A stretch of DNA of 64,000 bases, from NCBI GenBank assembly GCA_017520545.1, contig JAFXFM010000007.1:109149-173148 (forward strand), written 5' to 3'. The position numbers and the translations under genes are program-made. The notes beneath the pieces were generated by a model that saw only the letters and a list, made by a program, of their open reading frames with translations, searched no databases and was not told the DNA's origin. Shown here in pieces: positions 26,974 through 36,422 of the stretch; within the stretch, counting starts at the first letter, position 1, and every line of letters begins with the position of its first letter. The stretch is from Alistipes sp. Lineage in GTDB: Bacteria; Bacteroidota; Bacteroidia; Bacteroidales; Rikenellaceae.

Positions 26974-27055
26974 CAGTCGGATACATAGTCTAAAAGTATA
27001 AGGGCGGCTGCAAGGCTGCCCTTAATCAAATCGTAACGAAGAATAGATTGGAGCA

Positions 27056-27448
27056 ATGATTAATATATCGGATATAAAAGTTGGCGTGGTAACCTTGGAG
27101 GAGTCGAAGTGCGAATTTGAGGCGTTACAGGGGCTTGCCTTGTGCGGTGTGGCACGCGAGAATATCGAGATTAAACATATTCCTTCGACTGCAAAGGCTG
27201 CACTTGCCGCCCTATTTTTCGCCGAATATACGGAGGTCGATTGCGTCTACATCGCTATGCCCGAGGGATTGGAAGCCGTACGTGAGCGACTTGCCGAGTT
27301 GGAGTTGCAATGCCGTATGCCAATCGGCACCTCGTTGCGAGGTTTTGACGACATAGGCGATATGCTCCGTATGGTGCAACTGCAGAGCGAGATGGTTGCA
27401 AAAGCCGATATGGAGCAGCGCAGTGGCGGAAATTTCCGACTGAATTAA
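27056..27448 (+). CDS. Small protein, possibly RibH-derived
   Basis: A 130-residue cytoplasmic protein that I do not firmly recognise. Predicted alternation of strands and helices (KVGVVTLEESKCEFEALQGLALCGV, IEIKHIPSTAKAALAALFFAEYTEVDCVYIAMP, CRMPIGTSLRGFDDIGDM) recalls the lumazine synthase order, and ribH often follows the recF/TPR genes in other Bacteroidales as I remember it. The lumazine synthase substrate motifs are not evident, so if related it is a diverged, probably non-catalytic version. Convergent with the next gene, with one base between them. Confidence 0.55.
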   Translation: MINISDIKVGVVTLEESKCEFEALQGLALCGVARENIEIKHIPSTAKAALAALFFAEYTEVDCVYIAMPEGLEAVRERLAELELQCRMPIGTSLRGFDDIGDMLRMVQLQSEMVAKADMEQRSGGNFRLN

Positions 27449-27449
27449 T

Positions 27450-29933
27450 CTAATCTATAACGGGATTGTATTGAGGGTCGTACATTTCGTAGCCAACCTC
27501 CAATCCATCTTGAATTTTGCTCTCCTTATAGGTTCTGCCGAAACGGTCTGTTGCACGCACCTCTATCACTTTAGCATTTGGATTTTTCAAAGTGTATTTC
27601 CACATAGTGTGGCAAGTGTTGTAGTTATTGTTGGCCTCGCTACCTAAACGGCCCAACAAAATACCTATTGCCCACCAATCGCGACTACACTCCAAACCGT
27701 CCGCTACTCGGCGAGGATTCTCGTACGAGCCATCGCCCTGCAACGCATCGAAATCAGAGCCCGAGATATTGGTAAAATGGGTCATCTTACCCCCATAATC
27801 ACCATCCTCATAGACCTCTACATCCCAACCCGGGTCGGACGAGAAGATATTTGCCAAAATCATATCGTCGGCGTATGGGAATTGGTAGTAACCCATTGTA
27901 CCATATTTATCGGTACCTGACACCGCTGCTCCCGTAATGGCATTACCACGATAGATACGAATTTGTTGGTCGCGCGAGTTCATACCATATACACAACCTT
28001 TGTAGTACCAATCGACCATCGAATTTCCGTCAATGTGATGCACTGCATATCCGCAAGGTGTACCATCGCGGTGAATGTTGGCATCGAACATATCGGGGCG
28101 GGTCGCAGCGATACAGTGTTCGTATATTTTATGACCCGTCTTGTACCAAACGTGGTCGTAAGGACGCATATAGTGGGTATGTCCCGAAAATATGTGCGCC
28201 TCGGCGTACTCGTCCAACAAATTCAGCACCTCTTGACAGTAGGAACCATCGCCAACTTTACCATAGTTTAGCATCGGAATATGCACGCATAGTATCACCA
28301 TCTTATCCTTTGGTACGAGTGCCAAATCCTGCTTCAACCACTCGAACTGCTCGGCAGAAAAACCTCTGACATAGTTTGCGACGTGTGTATTGTCCTTATG
28401 TTGGAGATTGCGCATACCAACGATATGTACATCTCCACGATTGAACGAGAAGTTCACCGGTCCGAAGCACTCCTCGAAACCTCGTTGAATTTTGATATTG
28501 TAACCACGATTTCGCTCATCGGCAAATACGGGGTTCAACTCGCTATACGCTATGTGGTCGTGGTTGCCCATAACGGGAAACATCGGCATACCCACCTTAT
28601 TTGCCGCCAGCTCGTCGCGCATAGGCTCCATTAACGAAGGTACGCTACCCACCAAATCGCCAAGTACCACACCGTAGCAAGGCAAGCCAAGCGATTGAGC
28701 ATAATCCTTAACCTCGGGCGCAGTTTGGACTCTGAAACGCTCGATAAGCTTCAGAGTTGTGGGCTGAGTATCCGCCAATGCAAAAATCGCAAACTTCTTC
28801 TCCTTGCCTCCCGCCAACTTATTGAACGTGAAGTCGTATTGCGCTGTGCCCGAAGGGTATTTTTTAAAGAAGTCGGGCTGACCGAACTCGTTCACCGAAA
28901 TCTCAACATCTGCCGGCAACGAGCAGTATATGTACCACGTCTCACGAGTTACATCGTTGAGTTCGTAGTAACCACTCTCATCGGTTGTAACAATACGGAA
29001 ACCATCGCTTATGGCAACGCCCGAAATGGGTGTACCGTCGCTATACCGCACGTGTCCCGATATATTCTGGTAGAAAATTGAAAGTTCGTCCTCTTCGGCT
29101 ACGAGTGGCTGCAACTCCACCGCTGTATTTGGAGCGTAAACAATACTCTTAAATTCGCGTATCACGCCCTTCGAAAGCGGTTTGCTTGGATTCCATATTG
29201 CAGTCATCTTCTTGCCGGACGCCTCGACAAACTCGATCGTGCATTTGCCCGTAGCAACTGCTGCTAACGAGATGTATAAATCGCTCGTTTGTGCAGTCGA
29301 AAGCGAAAAATTGTCGGGCAACATATATGTTATAAACGATTGAGTCGCTTCGGTTGGGACGATTGTAGCATTTTTGCAATCTACAGCAAACTCTCCTGCT
29401 ATTTTCGCTCCCGAGGTTGAAGTTATGACTATCTTTTTGAGAATTGCGTCCCCACTCTTTGCCTTAACCGAAAATCGCAATATGGCAGCAAGGTGCGACA
29501 GAGAAGCCTCCTTTCCGCTCTCCATATATCCGCACATCGGAGCACTGCCCGTAGCAAATGTTCCATCAACGTAGTTCTGCTCGGCAGGAAACTCCACTAT
29601 GGGAGTCTCGGCAGTTGTCGAAGGGGTAAAAGGATAGGTAATATAATATGGATAGTCCAACGATTTGCCCAATACAAACCTTGCATTCGACGCGTCGGCT
29701 GCATCAATCACCGCCTCCTCGGACTCTACACCATTTACAACGATTCTGTCGCCTGCGCTCCAATATGCAGGATAGGTATCACCTTGCTTTTCACCAAGCG
29801 ATGTTCGAGTTTGAGCAAGCGAGATAGAGAGAACGGTTTCTGCTTTCTCTACCGTATTATCCAAAACTTTATCTGTTTGGCAACCTACAAGAAGTGCTGC
29901 AAGAAGCGCCAGAATGGATGCAATGTTTTTCAT
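27450..29933 (-). CDS. Metallophosphatase lipoprotein with fimbrillin-like N-terminus
   Basis: An 827-residue predicted lipoprotein, lipobox LLVGC with Cys18. Residues about 33-265 are a fimbrillin-like beta domain clearly related to the protein at 63083 (RTSLGEKQGDTYPAYWSAGD; SGAKIAGEFAVDCKNAT). Then a small carboxypeptidase-regulatory-like domain (ISGHVRYSDGTPISGVAI), a calcineurin-type phosphoesterase core (ALADTQ, GDLVGS, GNHDH, HIPML, SGHTH) and a C-terminal MetallophosC-like domain. Metal ligands all appear present. ATG 29933 follows the TATATTTG box at 29953; 22 further upstream codons are leader. The substrate is unknown. Confidence 0.88.
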   Translation of the reverse strand: MKNIASILALLAALLVGCQTDKVLDNTVEKAETVLSISLAQTRTSLGEKQGDTYPAYWSAGDRIVVNGVESEEAVIDAADASNARFVLGKSLDYPYYITYPFTPSTTAETPIVEFPAEQNYVDGTFATGSAPMCGYMESGKEASLSHLAAILRFSVKAKSGDAILKKIVITSTSGAKIAGEFAVDCKNATIVPTEATQSFITYMLPDNFSLSTAQTSDLYISLAAVATGKCTIEFVEASGKKMTAIWNPSKPLSKGVIREFKSIVYAPNTAVELQPLVAEEDELSIFYQNISGHVRYSDGTPISGVAISDGFRIVTTDESGYYELNDVTRETWYIYCSLPADVEISVNEFGQPDFFKKYPSGTAQYDFTFNKLAGGKEKKFAIFALADTQPTTLKLIERFRVQTAPEVKDYAQSLGLPCYGVVLGDLVGSVPSLMEPMRDELAANKVGMPMFPVMGNHDHIAYSELNPVFADERNRGYNIKIQRGFEECFGPVNFSFNRGDVHIVGMRNLQHKDNTHVANYVRGFSAEQFEWLKQDLALVPKDKMVILCVHIPMLNYGKVGDGSYCQEVLNLLDEYAEAHIFSGHTHYMRPYDHVWYKTGHKIYEHCIAATRPDMFDANIHRDGTPCGYAVHHIDGNSMVDWYYKGCVYGMNSRDQQIRIYRGNAITGAAVSGTDKYGTMGYYQFPYADDMILANIFSSDPGWDVEVYEDGDYGGKMTHFTNISGSDFDALQGDGSYENPRRVADGLECSRDWWAIGILLGRLGSEANNNYNTCHTMWKYTLKNPNAKVIEVRATDRFGRTYKESKIQDGLEVGYEMYDPQYNPVID

Positions 29934-29952
29934 TTTATGAGATTTATCTCTG

Positions 29953-29960
29953 CAAATATA
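29953..29960 (-). promoter_or_regulatory. -7 box of the metallophosphatase gene
   Basis: TATATTTG on the minus strand, 19 bases upstream of the ATG. Confidence 0.65.
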
Positions 29961-30070
29961 GTCATTTTTCGGTAAACACGAACAATTTGTGCTACACAAT
30001 ATCGAACGGAAGTATGTAATTCAGATATCTAATACATAAGTTGTACTTATGGCAATATCAGAAATATCGA

Positions 30071-30101
30071 TTTGACGAATACATTTTTTGTACTATCTTT
30101 G
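30071..30101 (+). promoter_or_regulatory. Ferritin promoter
   Basis: TTTG at 30071-30074, 19-base spacer, TATCTTTG at 30094-30101; ATG 39 bases downstream. Confidence 0.82.
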
Positions 30102-30140
30102 CACTAGGAACAGAAAAATAACCTTAAAAATAGTACTATT

Positions 30141-30665
30141 ATGTTAAGCGAGAAATTACACGCAGCAATCAACGATCAGATCAATGCCGAATTGTGGTCG
30201 GCATATCTCTACCTGTCGATGTCGATGGACGCCGAGTCGAAGGGTTACAAGGGTGTGGCAAACTGGTTTTATGTTCAGTGGCTCGAAGAGCAGGATCACG
30301 CTCATATCTTGATGAACTATCTCAATTCGCGCGATGCAAAGGTGTTGTTGAAACCTATCGCCGAGGTACGCACAGAGTGGGAGTCGGTACAGGAGATGTT
30401 CCGCGAGACATTGCGCCACGAGAAAGTTGTAACGAGTCTTATCAACAACCTCGCCGCTATCGCTCACGAGGACCGCGACTTCGCATCGTCGAATATGCTC
30501 GTTTGGTTTATCGACGAGCAAATCGAAGAGGAGGAGAACGCTCGCGATATGATTTTTGCATCGGAGGCTGTCGAGAACGACAAGTACGGAATGTATCAAC
30601 TCGACAAGGAGTTGGCGACACGTGTCTATACTCAGGCTTCGCCACTCGCATCATCTGCCGAGTAG
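30141..30665 (+). CDS. ftnA: Ferritin
   Basis: Non-heme iron storage protein of 174 residues forming a 24-mer shell. Four-helix bundle with ferroxidase ligands visible in order: INAELWSAYLY (Glu), WLEEQDHAHIL (Glu-x-x-x-His) and DEQIEEEENARDM. The C-terminus is SPLASSAE. No heme-binding Met typical of bacterioferritin stands out. In anaerobic Bacteroides this protein is induced by oxygen stress; no regulator site is recognised here. Own promoter and terminator. Confidence 0.95.
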   Translation: MLSEKLHAAINDQINAELWSAYLYLSMSMDAESKGYKGVANWFYVQWLEEQDHAHILMNYLNSRDAKVLLKPIAEVRTEWESVQEMFRETLRHEKVVTSLINNLAAIAHEDRDFASSNMLVWFIDEQIEEEENARDMIFASEAVENDKYGMYQLDKELATRVYTQASPLASSAE

Positions 30666-30689
30666 CGAATGTGCGCAATAGCGACCGAG

Positions 30690-30731
30690 CAGAAGCACTT
30701 TGGAAATAGTCCCGAGGTGCTTCTGTTTTCT
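30690..30731 (+). terminator. Ferritin terminator
   Basis: CAGAAGCAC and GTGCTTCTG stem with a 17-21-base loop, then TTTTCTT. Confidence 0.8.
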
Positions 30732-30785
30732 TATTGTGCTGAATGAAAGGCTGCATTTAGGTCTTGGCTCTAAAAAATCTCACCC

Positions 30786-30821
30786 TTTGCACGACAATCT
30801 CATTTATTTTTACTACATTTG
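30786..30821 (+). promoter_or_regulatory. Promoter of the SPFH operon
   Basis: TACATTTG at 30814-30821 with a TTTG at 30786-30789, a 24-base spacer that is longer than usual. The ATG is 72 bases downstream. Confidence 0.5.
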
Positions 30822-30892
30822 TAGCAAATTGTGTGTTTATATCTTCGCTATAAGCTAACACGTACAAAACAAGAACTTAAAAATTTGAGGAT

Positions 30893-31990
30893 ATGGCTAT
30901 AATAAAATCAATCTATTGGGAGCCCGAAGACCGAGAAGAGATTGTCTACAAACACCCTTCGCGCGAGATAACTCTGGGCAGTGTCTTGACCGTGAACGAG
31001 AGCCAAGAGGCACTCTTCTTCAAGAATGGCGCACTCTGCGACAGCTTTGGTCCGGGACGCCACGTTCTTTCGACTTCAAATCTGCCTGTACTTAGCAAGT
31101 TCGTAAATCTTGCCAGCGGTGGCGAGACCACATTTGCTGCCGAGGTTTGGTTCGTAAGCAAACTCAACAAGCGCGATATGTTCTGGGGCACAGGTGGCTT
31201 GCGCATTGTCGATCCATACTTCGAAATTCCTATCAAAATATCGTCACGAGGACAATATGGTATCCGCATTGTCGATAGCGCATTGTTCGTGAAGAAGTTT
31301 GTTGGCACATTCGACAACGCCTCTGCCGAGTTGATCGACAACCAGCTGCGCATCGACGTAGTTGAGGCCGTGAAGGTCAGCATCAGCAAGTATATGAAGG
31401 AGAACAATGTCAATATCAATGAACTTGGTGTAAGTTATCGCGAACTCTCCAAGACCATAATGGCGTTGCTCCGCATAACCTTCGAGGAGTATGGCGTGGA
31501 GTTGCTCAACTTCAACATCGAGAGCATCGACTTCGACGAGAGAGATAAGGGTTATCAGGCAGTAATGGAGGGTATTGCCGAGAAGGCTCGATTGAACAAA
31601 CTTGGTGTAAGTTACGTACAGGACAAGCAGTTGGATATAGCACAAACCGCAGCCGGAAACGAAGGCGCAGGAACCTTTATGGGTGCCGGTATGGGTCTTG
31701 GTATGGGCGTCGGTATGGGTGCCGGTATGGGACACACGATGGGTCAGGCGATTGGTGGCGCAATGCAATCTACACCTCAACCTCCACAGTTGTCGTTCTA
31801 TGTTGCACAGAACGGACAGACAACCGGTCCTTTTGCGATGGATGCAATTCAAAATATGGTTATGCAGGGCACAATCGTACGCGACACCTACGTATATAAG
31901 GTTGGCGGTTCAGCCTGGACGTTGGCAGCAAACACACCTGAGTTGGCGCACTACTTCCCTATGATGCCGCCACCTCCACCGGTAAGATAG
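30893..31990 (+). CDS. SPFH-domain protein with Met/Gly repeats and GYF-like C-terminus
   Basis: A 365-residue protein. Residues about 20-235 form an SPFH/band-7-like domain of the YdjI/virion-core type (EITLGSVLTVNESQEALFFKNG, SFGPGRHVLSTSNLP, YGIRIVDSALFVKKFVG). Residues about 263-292 are a run of G-x-G-M repeats. The C-terminus resembles the GYF_2 domain (LSFYVAQNGQTTGPFAMDAI, GSAWTLAANTPEL) and ends in Pro-rich MMPPPPPVR. There is no signal peptide. SPFH proteins scaffold membrane microdomains; GYF domains bind proline-rich peptides. First gene of a three-gene operon (gaps of 25 and 2 bases). Confidence 0.83.
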   Translation: MAIIKSIYWEPEDREEIVYKHPSREITLGSVLTVNESQEALFFKNGALCDSFGPGRHVLSTSNLPVLSKFVNLASGGETTFAAEVWFVSKLNKRDMFWGTGGLRIVDPYFEIPIKISSRGQYGIRIVDSALFVKKFVGTFDNASAELIDNQLRIDVVEAVKVSISKYMKENNVNINELGVSYRELSKTIMALLRITFEEYGVELLNFNIESIDFDERDKGYQAVMEGIAEKARLNKLGVSYVQDKQLDIAQTAAGNEGAGTFMGAGMGLGMGVGMGAGMGHTMGQAIGGAMQSTPQPPQLSFYVAQNGQTTGPFAMDAIQNMVMQGTIVRDTYVYKVGGSAWTLAANTPELAHYFPMMPPPPPVR

Positions 31991-32015
31991 TATATTAACC
32001 ATAAGATAGAGAGCT

Positions 32016-32741
32016 ATGAAAAAGTCATTATTTCCAATTATCGTAGTATTGGCTGTTGCTTGTACTGTTGGTATATTTTATCTCATATTCGAGCAACATA
32101 ACCATCTGTTCTACATCAGCACAATCGCCACTTGCGTTGCCGAGGTGCTTCTATTGATGAACGTTCCGATTTGGTCGGGCAAGAAGTTACTCACAATAAC
32201 CAATGCCACCGTTTCGATATTCACGAATATCTACGCTATCGCTGTTTGTGCTTGGACATTGGCATTCGCACTCGGTATTCACGACGCCGAAAAGGAGAAT
32301 TTCAAGATATATTATATAGGACTTCTCATTCTTACGTTGCTATTCATTGTATTCTGCGGAGTCTCGGCAATTGGTGCTCACACCGCCGAGGAGGAGTCGA
32401 AGGAGCAGGAGGCGCTCATCGAGAATAGACGCAACGTGGTGGAGTTTGCCAAAATTTTAGAGATTGACATTCAGACCGCTTTGGAGAAGGAGGACTCGGA
32501 GTGGAAAGAGGGATTTCTTCGTCTGGTAAAGATGCTGGTCGAGAAGTTGAGTTCATTCCCTCACGAGAAGTTGCACAACAACCCATCTCTCGTACAGAAG
32601 GTAGAGGGCGAATTGACCGAAATCGCCACTATGTGTGAGCAGCTCGCATCTGCCGAGGATCACGAGGCTATGCAGGGCGATATTCTGAGCAAGTTGAACA
32701 AACTCAGCAAATACGTAACAACAATTAAAACGATGTTATAA
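32016..32741 (+). CDS. Four-TM protein with coiled-coil tail
   Basis: A 241-residue membrane protein with hydrophobic segments at about 5-25, 30-52, 60-88 and 98-122, then a soluble Glu/Lys-rich helical tail (125-241) ending TTIKTML. No known domain recognised. It sits between the SPFH and TM2 genes, two bases before the latter, so is probably part of the same membrane assembly; this is inferred from context. Confidence 0.75.
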   Translation: MKKSLFPIIVVLAVACTVGIFYLIFEQHNHLFYISTIATCVAEVLLLMNVPIWSGKKLLTITNATVSIFTNIYAIAVCAWTLAFALGIHDAEKENFKIYYIGLLILTLLFIVFCGVSAIGAHTAEEESKEQEALIENRRNVVEFAKILEIDIQTALEKEDSEWKEGFLRLVKMLVEKLSSFPHEKLHNNPSLVQKVEGELTEIATMCEQLASAEDHEAMQGDILSKLNKLSKYVTTIKTML

Positions 32742-32743
32742 CA

Positions 32744-33106
32744 ATGGAACAGGATTTGAAATGTACAAATTGTGGCGGCGATAAGTTCAAGTTTATTGCC
32801 AATGGCACATACAAGTGTGCATATTGCGGACAGATTCACAATATGCCAAATATGAACCCACAGGCCGCTGCGCCACAGTCTTCTAATATCAACTATGCAG
32901 ACCGCAAGAATCGTGTTACGGCTGCAATTCTCGCACTTTTGCTGGGTGCGTTGGGTGCTCACAAATTCTATTTGAGGCAAGCGGGAATGGGTGTTTTATT
33001 CCTCCTCTTCTTCTGGACATATATTCCGGGTATTATCGGATTTATCGAGGGTATTATCCTCCTCACTATGAGCGACGAGGCCTTCGACCAGAAATACAAC
33101 GCTTAA
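32744..33106 (+). CDS. Zinc-ribbon TM2-domain protein
   Basis: A 120-residue protein. A CxxC...CxxC zinc ribbon (CTNCGG and CAYCGQ) occupies residues 7-27, then a linker rich in Pro, Gln and Asn, and a TM2 domain (LLGALGAHKFYLRQAGMGVLFLL, a tight turn, IPGIIGFIEGIILL). TM2 proteins are small two-helix membrane proteins of unclear function. Last gene of the SPFH operon. Confidence 0.87.
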   Translation: MEQDLKCTNCGGDKFKFIANGTYKCAYCGQIHNMPNMNPQAAAPQSSNINYADRKNRVTAAILALLLGALGAHKFYLRQAGMGVLFLLFFWTYIPGIIGFIEGIILLTMSDEAFDQKYNA

Positions 33107-33128
33107 CACATATCTATTATATAGGTAT

Positions 33129-33167
33129 AAAAGAGTAACCGCCCCGGAATAGGGCGGTTACTCTTTT
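33129..33167. terminator. Bidirectional terminator between TM2 gene and pflA
   Basis: A 16-pair perfect stem (AAAAGAGTAACCGCCC and complement) around seven bases; the A and T ends serve both strands. Confidence 0.93.
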
Positions 33168-33183
33168 GTCTTTGCTATCGGCT

Positions 33184-33915
33184 TTAATTTACAAATACCG
33201 TCTTGAAGTATTGCTCGAAGAGGTGTTTTGCACGGTCGAGTTGTTCGGGTGTATTCTCCTTCACACCCTTCAACTTATACTCCTGACCCATTGCCTCATA
33301 CTTATGAACGCCAAGGGTGTGATAGGGCAAAATCTCCACTCGCTGCACCATCTCGAACTTGCCAAGATGTTCGCCCAACGCGCGGATATCCTCCTCGCCG
33401 TCGCTATATCCCGGCACCAACACATAGCGCAACCAAAACGGCTTGCCATTGCGCTCCAACCACTCTGCCGTGCGCAAAGTCTGCTCGTTGCTGCGCTCGG
33501 TGAGCAATAGGTGCTGCGTAGGGTTGTGCTGCTTAACATCGAGCAGCACCAAATCGACAATCGAAAATAGCTCCTCAACCCACTCGTTCCAAACAGAGCC
33601 GTTCGTGTCGATGCAGATATGAATACCCTGCTCCTTCAATCGCTTGCAAAGCGGAATCAACGCCTTTGCTTGCACGGTAGGTTCGCCACCGCTGAAAGTG
33701 ATACCGCCACGCTTACCGAAGAAGGGTTTTTGGCTCACCGCCATATCTACAATATGGTCGGCATCGGTAGGTTTCGACTCGCCACAGAGGTCTATTGTGT
33801 CGGGGTTGGCACAATATAAGCAACGGAAGTTGCAACCCTGCAAAAAAACCACAAGGCGCAAACCCGGACCATCGAACGTGCCAAGCGACTCGTATGAGTG
33901 AACATTTAGTTTCAT
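33184..33915 (-). CDS. pflA: Pyruvate formate-lyase activating enzyme
   Basis: Radical SAM enzyme that makes the glycyl radical on PflB, 243 residues from ATG 33915. The [4Fe-4S] motif CxxxCxxC is Cys28-Cys32-Cys35 in QGCNFRCLYC, with GGITFSGGEP and ICIDTNG. The open frame extends upstream into a 9-bp repeat array, which is why the internal ATG is chosen: family members begin right at HSYESLGTFDGPG. It lies 115 bases downstream of pflB on the same strand, the gap filled by that repeat. Confidence 0.95.
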   Translation of the reverse strand: MKLNVHSYESLGTFDGPGLRLVVFLQGCNFRCLYCANPDTIDLCGESKPTDADHIVDMAVSQKPFFGKRGGITFSGGEPTVQAKALIPLCKRLKEQGIHICIDTNGSVWNEWVEELFSIVDLVLLDVKQHNPTQHLLLTERSNEQTLRTAEWLERNGKPFWLRYVLVPGYSDGEEDIRALGEHLGKFEMVQRVEILPYHTLGVHKYEAMGQEYKLKGVKENTPEQLDRAKHLFEQYFKTVFVN

Positions 33916-33929
33916 AGTTTTCCTTTTTA

Positions 33930-34018
33930 CTGGGGGTTCTAGGGACTCTGGGGGTACTAGGGGTTCGAGGGAGATTTTCCCCAGCGCCCATAGTACCCCC
34001 AGTACCCCTATTATCCCT
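33930..34018. repeat. Inverted 9-bp repeat arrays between pflB and pflA
   Basis: Five 9-base units of the CTGGGGGTA type (33930-33974) face three units of the complementary AGTACCCCC type (33992-34018). GGGGGTACTA (33950-33959) and TAGTACCCCC (33991-34000) are perfectly complementary. In the pfl transcript this would form a hairpin between the two cistrons. Confidence 0.82.
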
Positions 34019-34030
34019 ATTTTATAAAGA

Positions 34031-36259
34031 CTACATTCTCTCGTGGAACGAACGCGAGATAACCTCCAACTGGTGCTCACGGCTCAACTTGGTGAAGTTC
34101 ACAGCATAGCCCGAAACACGGATTGTAAGCTGTGGATACTTCTCCGGATGCTCCATTGCGTCCATCAACATCTCGCGATTGAGAACATTCACATTGAGGT
34201 GGTGCGCACCCTTCGTAAAGTAACCGTCCATCATTGTTACGAGGTTCTCGACACGAGTCTCATCATCAACACCGAGCGACTTCGGAACAATAGAGAATGT
34301 ATTCGAGATACCATCCTGCGAGTCGCGATAGCGCAACTTTGCTACCGACGACAACGACGCCACAGCACCGCACTTATCGCGTCCGTGCATTGGGTTTGCT
34401 CCCGGAGCAAAGGCTACGCCCTTCTCACGACCATCAGGAGTTGCACCTGTCTTTTTGCCATACATAACGTTCGAGGTGATAGTCAAGAGCGACAACGTAG
34501 GCTTCGCGCCCTTGTAGATTGGGTGCTTCTTCAACTCCTCATTGAAGAAGTATACCAAATCGACACCAAGGTGATCAACGCGGTCGTCGTTATTACCAAA
34601 CATTGGGAAGTCCTTCTCAATCTCGAACGACTCGGTGAGGCCCATCTCGTTACGCTTAACTGTTACCTTACCATATTTGATAGCCGAGAGCGAGTCCAAC
34701 ACGATCGACAAACCAGCAACACCATACGCAAGGTTGATGCGAGGATTGGTGTCGATGAGTGCCATCTGCGCCTTCTCGTAGTAGTACTTGTCGTGCATAT
34801 AGTGGATAATGTTCATCGCATCGTTGTAAACACGAGCCACCTCCGACAATACCTTCTTATAGTTGGAGAGCACCTCCTCGTAGTTGAGCAAGTCGCCCAT
34901 CAATGTAGGGATACCCTTAACAATCTGTGTACCTGTATTCTCGCATCGTCCGCCGTTGATTGCAAGCAACAACGCCTTGGCGAGGTTACAACGCGCACCA
35001 AAGAACTGAATCTGCTTACCGATAGCCTGATACGATACGCAGCAAGCAATACCGTAGTCATCGCAGAAGCGTACCTCACGCATCAAATCGTCATTCTCAT
35101 ACTGGATAGACGAAGTGTCGATCGAAACCTTTGCGCAGAACTCCTTGAAGCCCTCTGGCAACTCCGGACTCCAAAGCACAGTCATATTTGGCTCTGGCGA
35201 AGGGCCGAGGTTGTAGAGTGTCTGCAAGAAACGGAACGAGGTCTTGGTAACCTTTGTACGACCGTCGTTAAAACGGCCACCAATAGCCTCGGTAATCCAA
35301 GTTGGGTCGCCCGCAAATATATCGTTGTACGACTGCATACGAAGGTGGCGAACCATACGCAACTTTATTACAAACTGGTCGATCAACTCCTGTGCAAACT
35401 CCTCGGTGATGTTGTTGTGGTCGAGGTCGTACTGAATGTAGATATCGAGGAACGACGAAACGTTACCGAGCGACATCGCTGCACCGTCCTGCTCCTTAAC
35501 CGCTGCAAGGTATGCCATATACACCCACTGTACAGCCTCCTGCGCCGATGTTGCTGGGCGGCTCAAATCCAAACCATAGTACTCGCCCAAAACAATCATA
35601 TCCTTCAACGCCTTAATCTGGTCGGCAACCTCCTCGCGAAGACGGATTGTAGCGTCCGACATTGGCGAAGTGAGGCTTCTCAAATCGGCCTGCTTCGCCT
35701 CGATAAGGCGATTGATACCATACAATGCCAAACGACGGTAGTCGCCAATGATACGACCACGTGCATAGTTGTCGGGCAGACCCGTTAGGAAGCCCAACGA
35801 GCGGAAAGTACGAATCTCCTCGGGATATACGTCGAAAACACCCTCGTTGTGAGTCTTGCGATAGTGGGTAAAGATCTCCTTCACCTTCTCATCAACATCC
35901 ACGCCCTGCTCCTTGCAAGCACGCGATACGACGTTGATACCACCGAAAGGCTTAATTGCACGCTTCAACAACTCGTCGGTCTGCAAACCTACGATAAGTT
36001 CGTTTTCGCGGTCGATATAGCCGGCTTTATGCGATGTGATTGTCGATACGGTCTTATTGTCGAGCGAGAGTACGCCACCATTGGCACGCTCCTCTTCGAG
36101 TGCTGCAAGGCACTTATTCCAAACTTTCTTTGTGCGCTCCGATGGTCCTACCAAGAACGAAGCATCGCCATAATATGGCGTAATGTTGGTCTGTACAAAG
36201 TTGGCGACATCGATTGTTGTCTGCCACAGACCCTCCTTAAACTGCTTGTGTATATCCAT
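34031..36259 (-). CDS. pflB: Formate C-acetyltransferase (pyruvate formate-lyase)
   Basis: Converts pyruvate and CoA to acetyl-CoA and formate under anaerobic conditions; 742 residues, the family's usual size. The active-site pair Cys406-Cys407 lies in [11 protein letters not shown] and the radical Gly717 in RVSGYAVNF near the C-terminus. It is transcribed before pflA. Strong codon bias suggests high expression. Preceded by a TATCTTTG box. Confidence 0.97.
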   Translation of the reverse strand: MDIHKQFKEGLWQTTIDVANFVQTNITPYYGDASFLVGPSERTKKVWNKCLAALEEERANGGVLSLDNKTVSTITSHKAGYIDRENELIVGLQTDELLKRAIKPFGGINVVSRACKEQGVDVDEKVKEIFTHYRKTHNEGVFDVYPEEIRTFRSLGFLTGLPDNYARGRIIGDYRRLALYGINRLIEAKQADLRSLTSPMSDATIRLREEVADQIKALKDMIVLGEYYGLDLSRPATSAQEAVQWVYMAYLAAVKEQDGAAMSLGNVSSFLDIYIQYDLDHNNITEEFAQELIDQFVIKLRMVRHLRMQSYNDIFAGDPTWITEAIGGRFNDGRTKVTKTSFRFLQTLYNLGPSPEPNMTVLWSPELPEGFKEFCAKVSIDTSSIQYENDDLMREVRFCDDYGIACCVSYQAIGKQIQFFGARCNLAKALLLAINGGRCENTGTQIVKGIPTLMGDLLNYEEVLSNYKKVLSEVARVYNDAMNIIHYMHDKYYYEKAQMALIDTNPRINLAYGVAGLSIVLDSLSAIKYGKVTVKRNEMGLTESFEIEKDFPMFGNNDDRVDHLGVDLVYFFNEELKKHPIYKGAKPTLSLLTITSNVMYGKKTGATPDGREKGVAFAPGANPMHGRDKCGAVASLSSVAKLRYRDSQDGISNTFSIVPKSLGVDDETRVENLVTMMDGYFTKGAHHLNVNVLNREMLMDAMEHPEKYPQLTIRVSGYAVNFTKLSREHQLEVISRSFHERM

Positions 36260-36297
36260 AACTTAACCTATAATTTGTTTTCCACTTAATTCGTGCG

Positions 36298-36305
36298 CAA
36301 AGATA
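36298..36305 (-). promoter_or_regulatory. -7 box of pflB
   Basis: TATCTTTG on the minus strand, 38 bases upstream of the ATG. Confidence 0.72.
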
Positions 36306-36354
36306 CAAAAAAAGTCGCATACTTTTAATTAAAATAATTAAAAAATTGCGACTT
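36306..36354 (-). terminator. Terminator of the surA-ostA unit
   Basis: On the minus strand AAGTCGCA pairs with TGCGACTT across an AT-rich loop and is followed by a T run that abuts the pflB -7 box. Confidence 0.75.
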
Positions 36355-36422
36355 AATTGACAACCCGACAGGGCAAAAAAAGTTCTGATGGTTTTATCTT
36401 GTGCAGAGTGAGAGAATTAGCA

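Noticed and set aside
34043-35788. Plus-strand ORF of 581 codons over pflB
   Set aside because: Antisense shadow of pflB produced by its biased codons; the translation has no family features.
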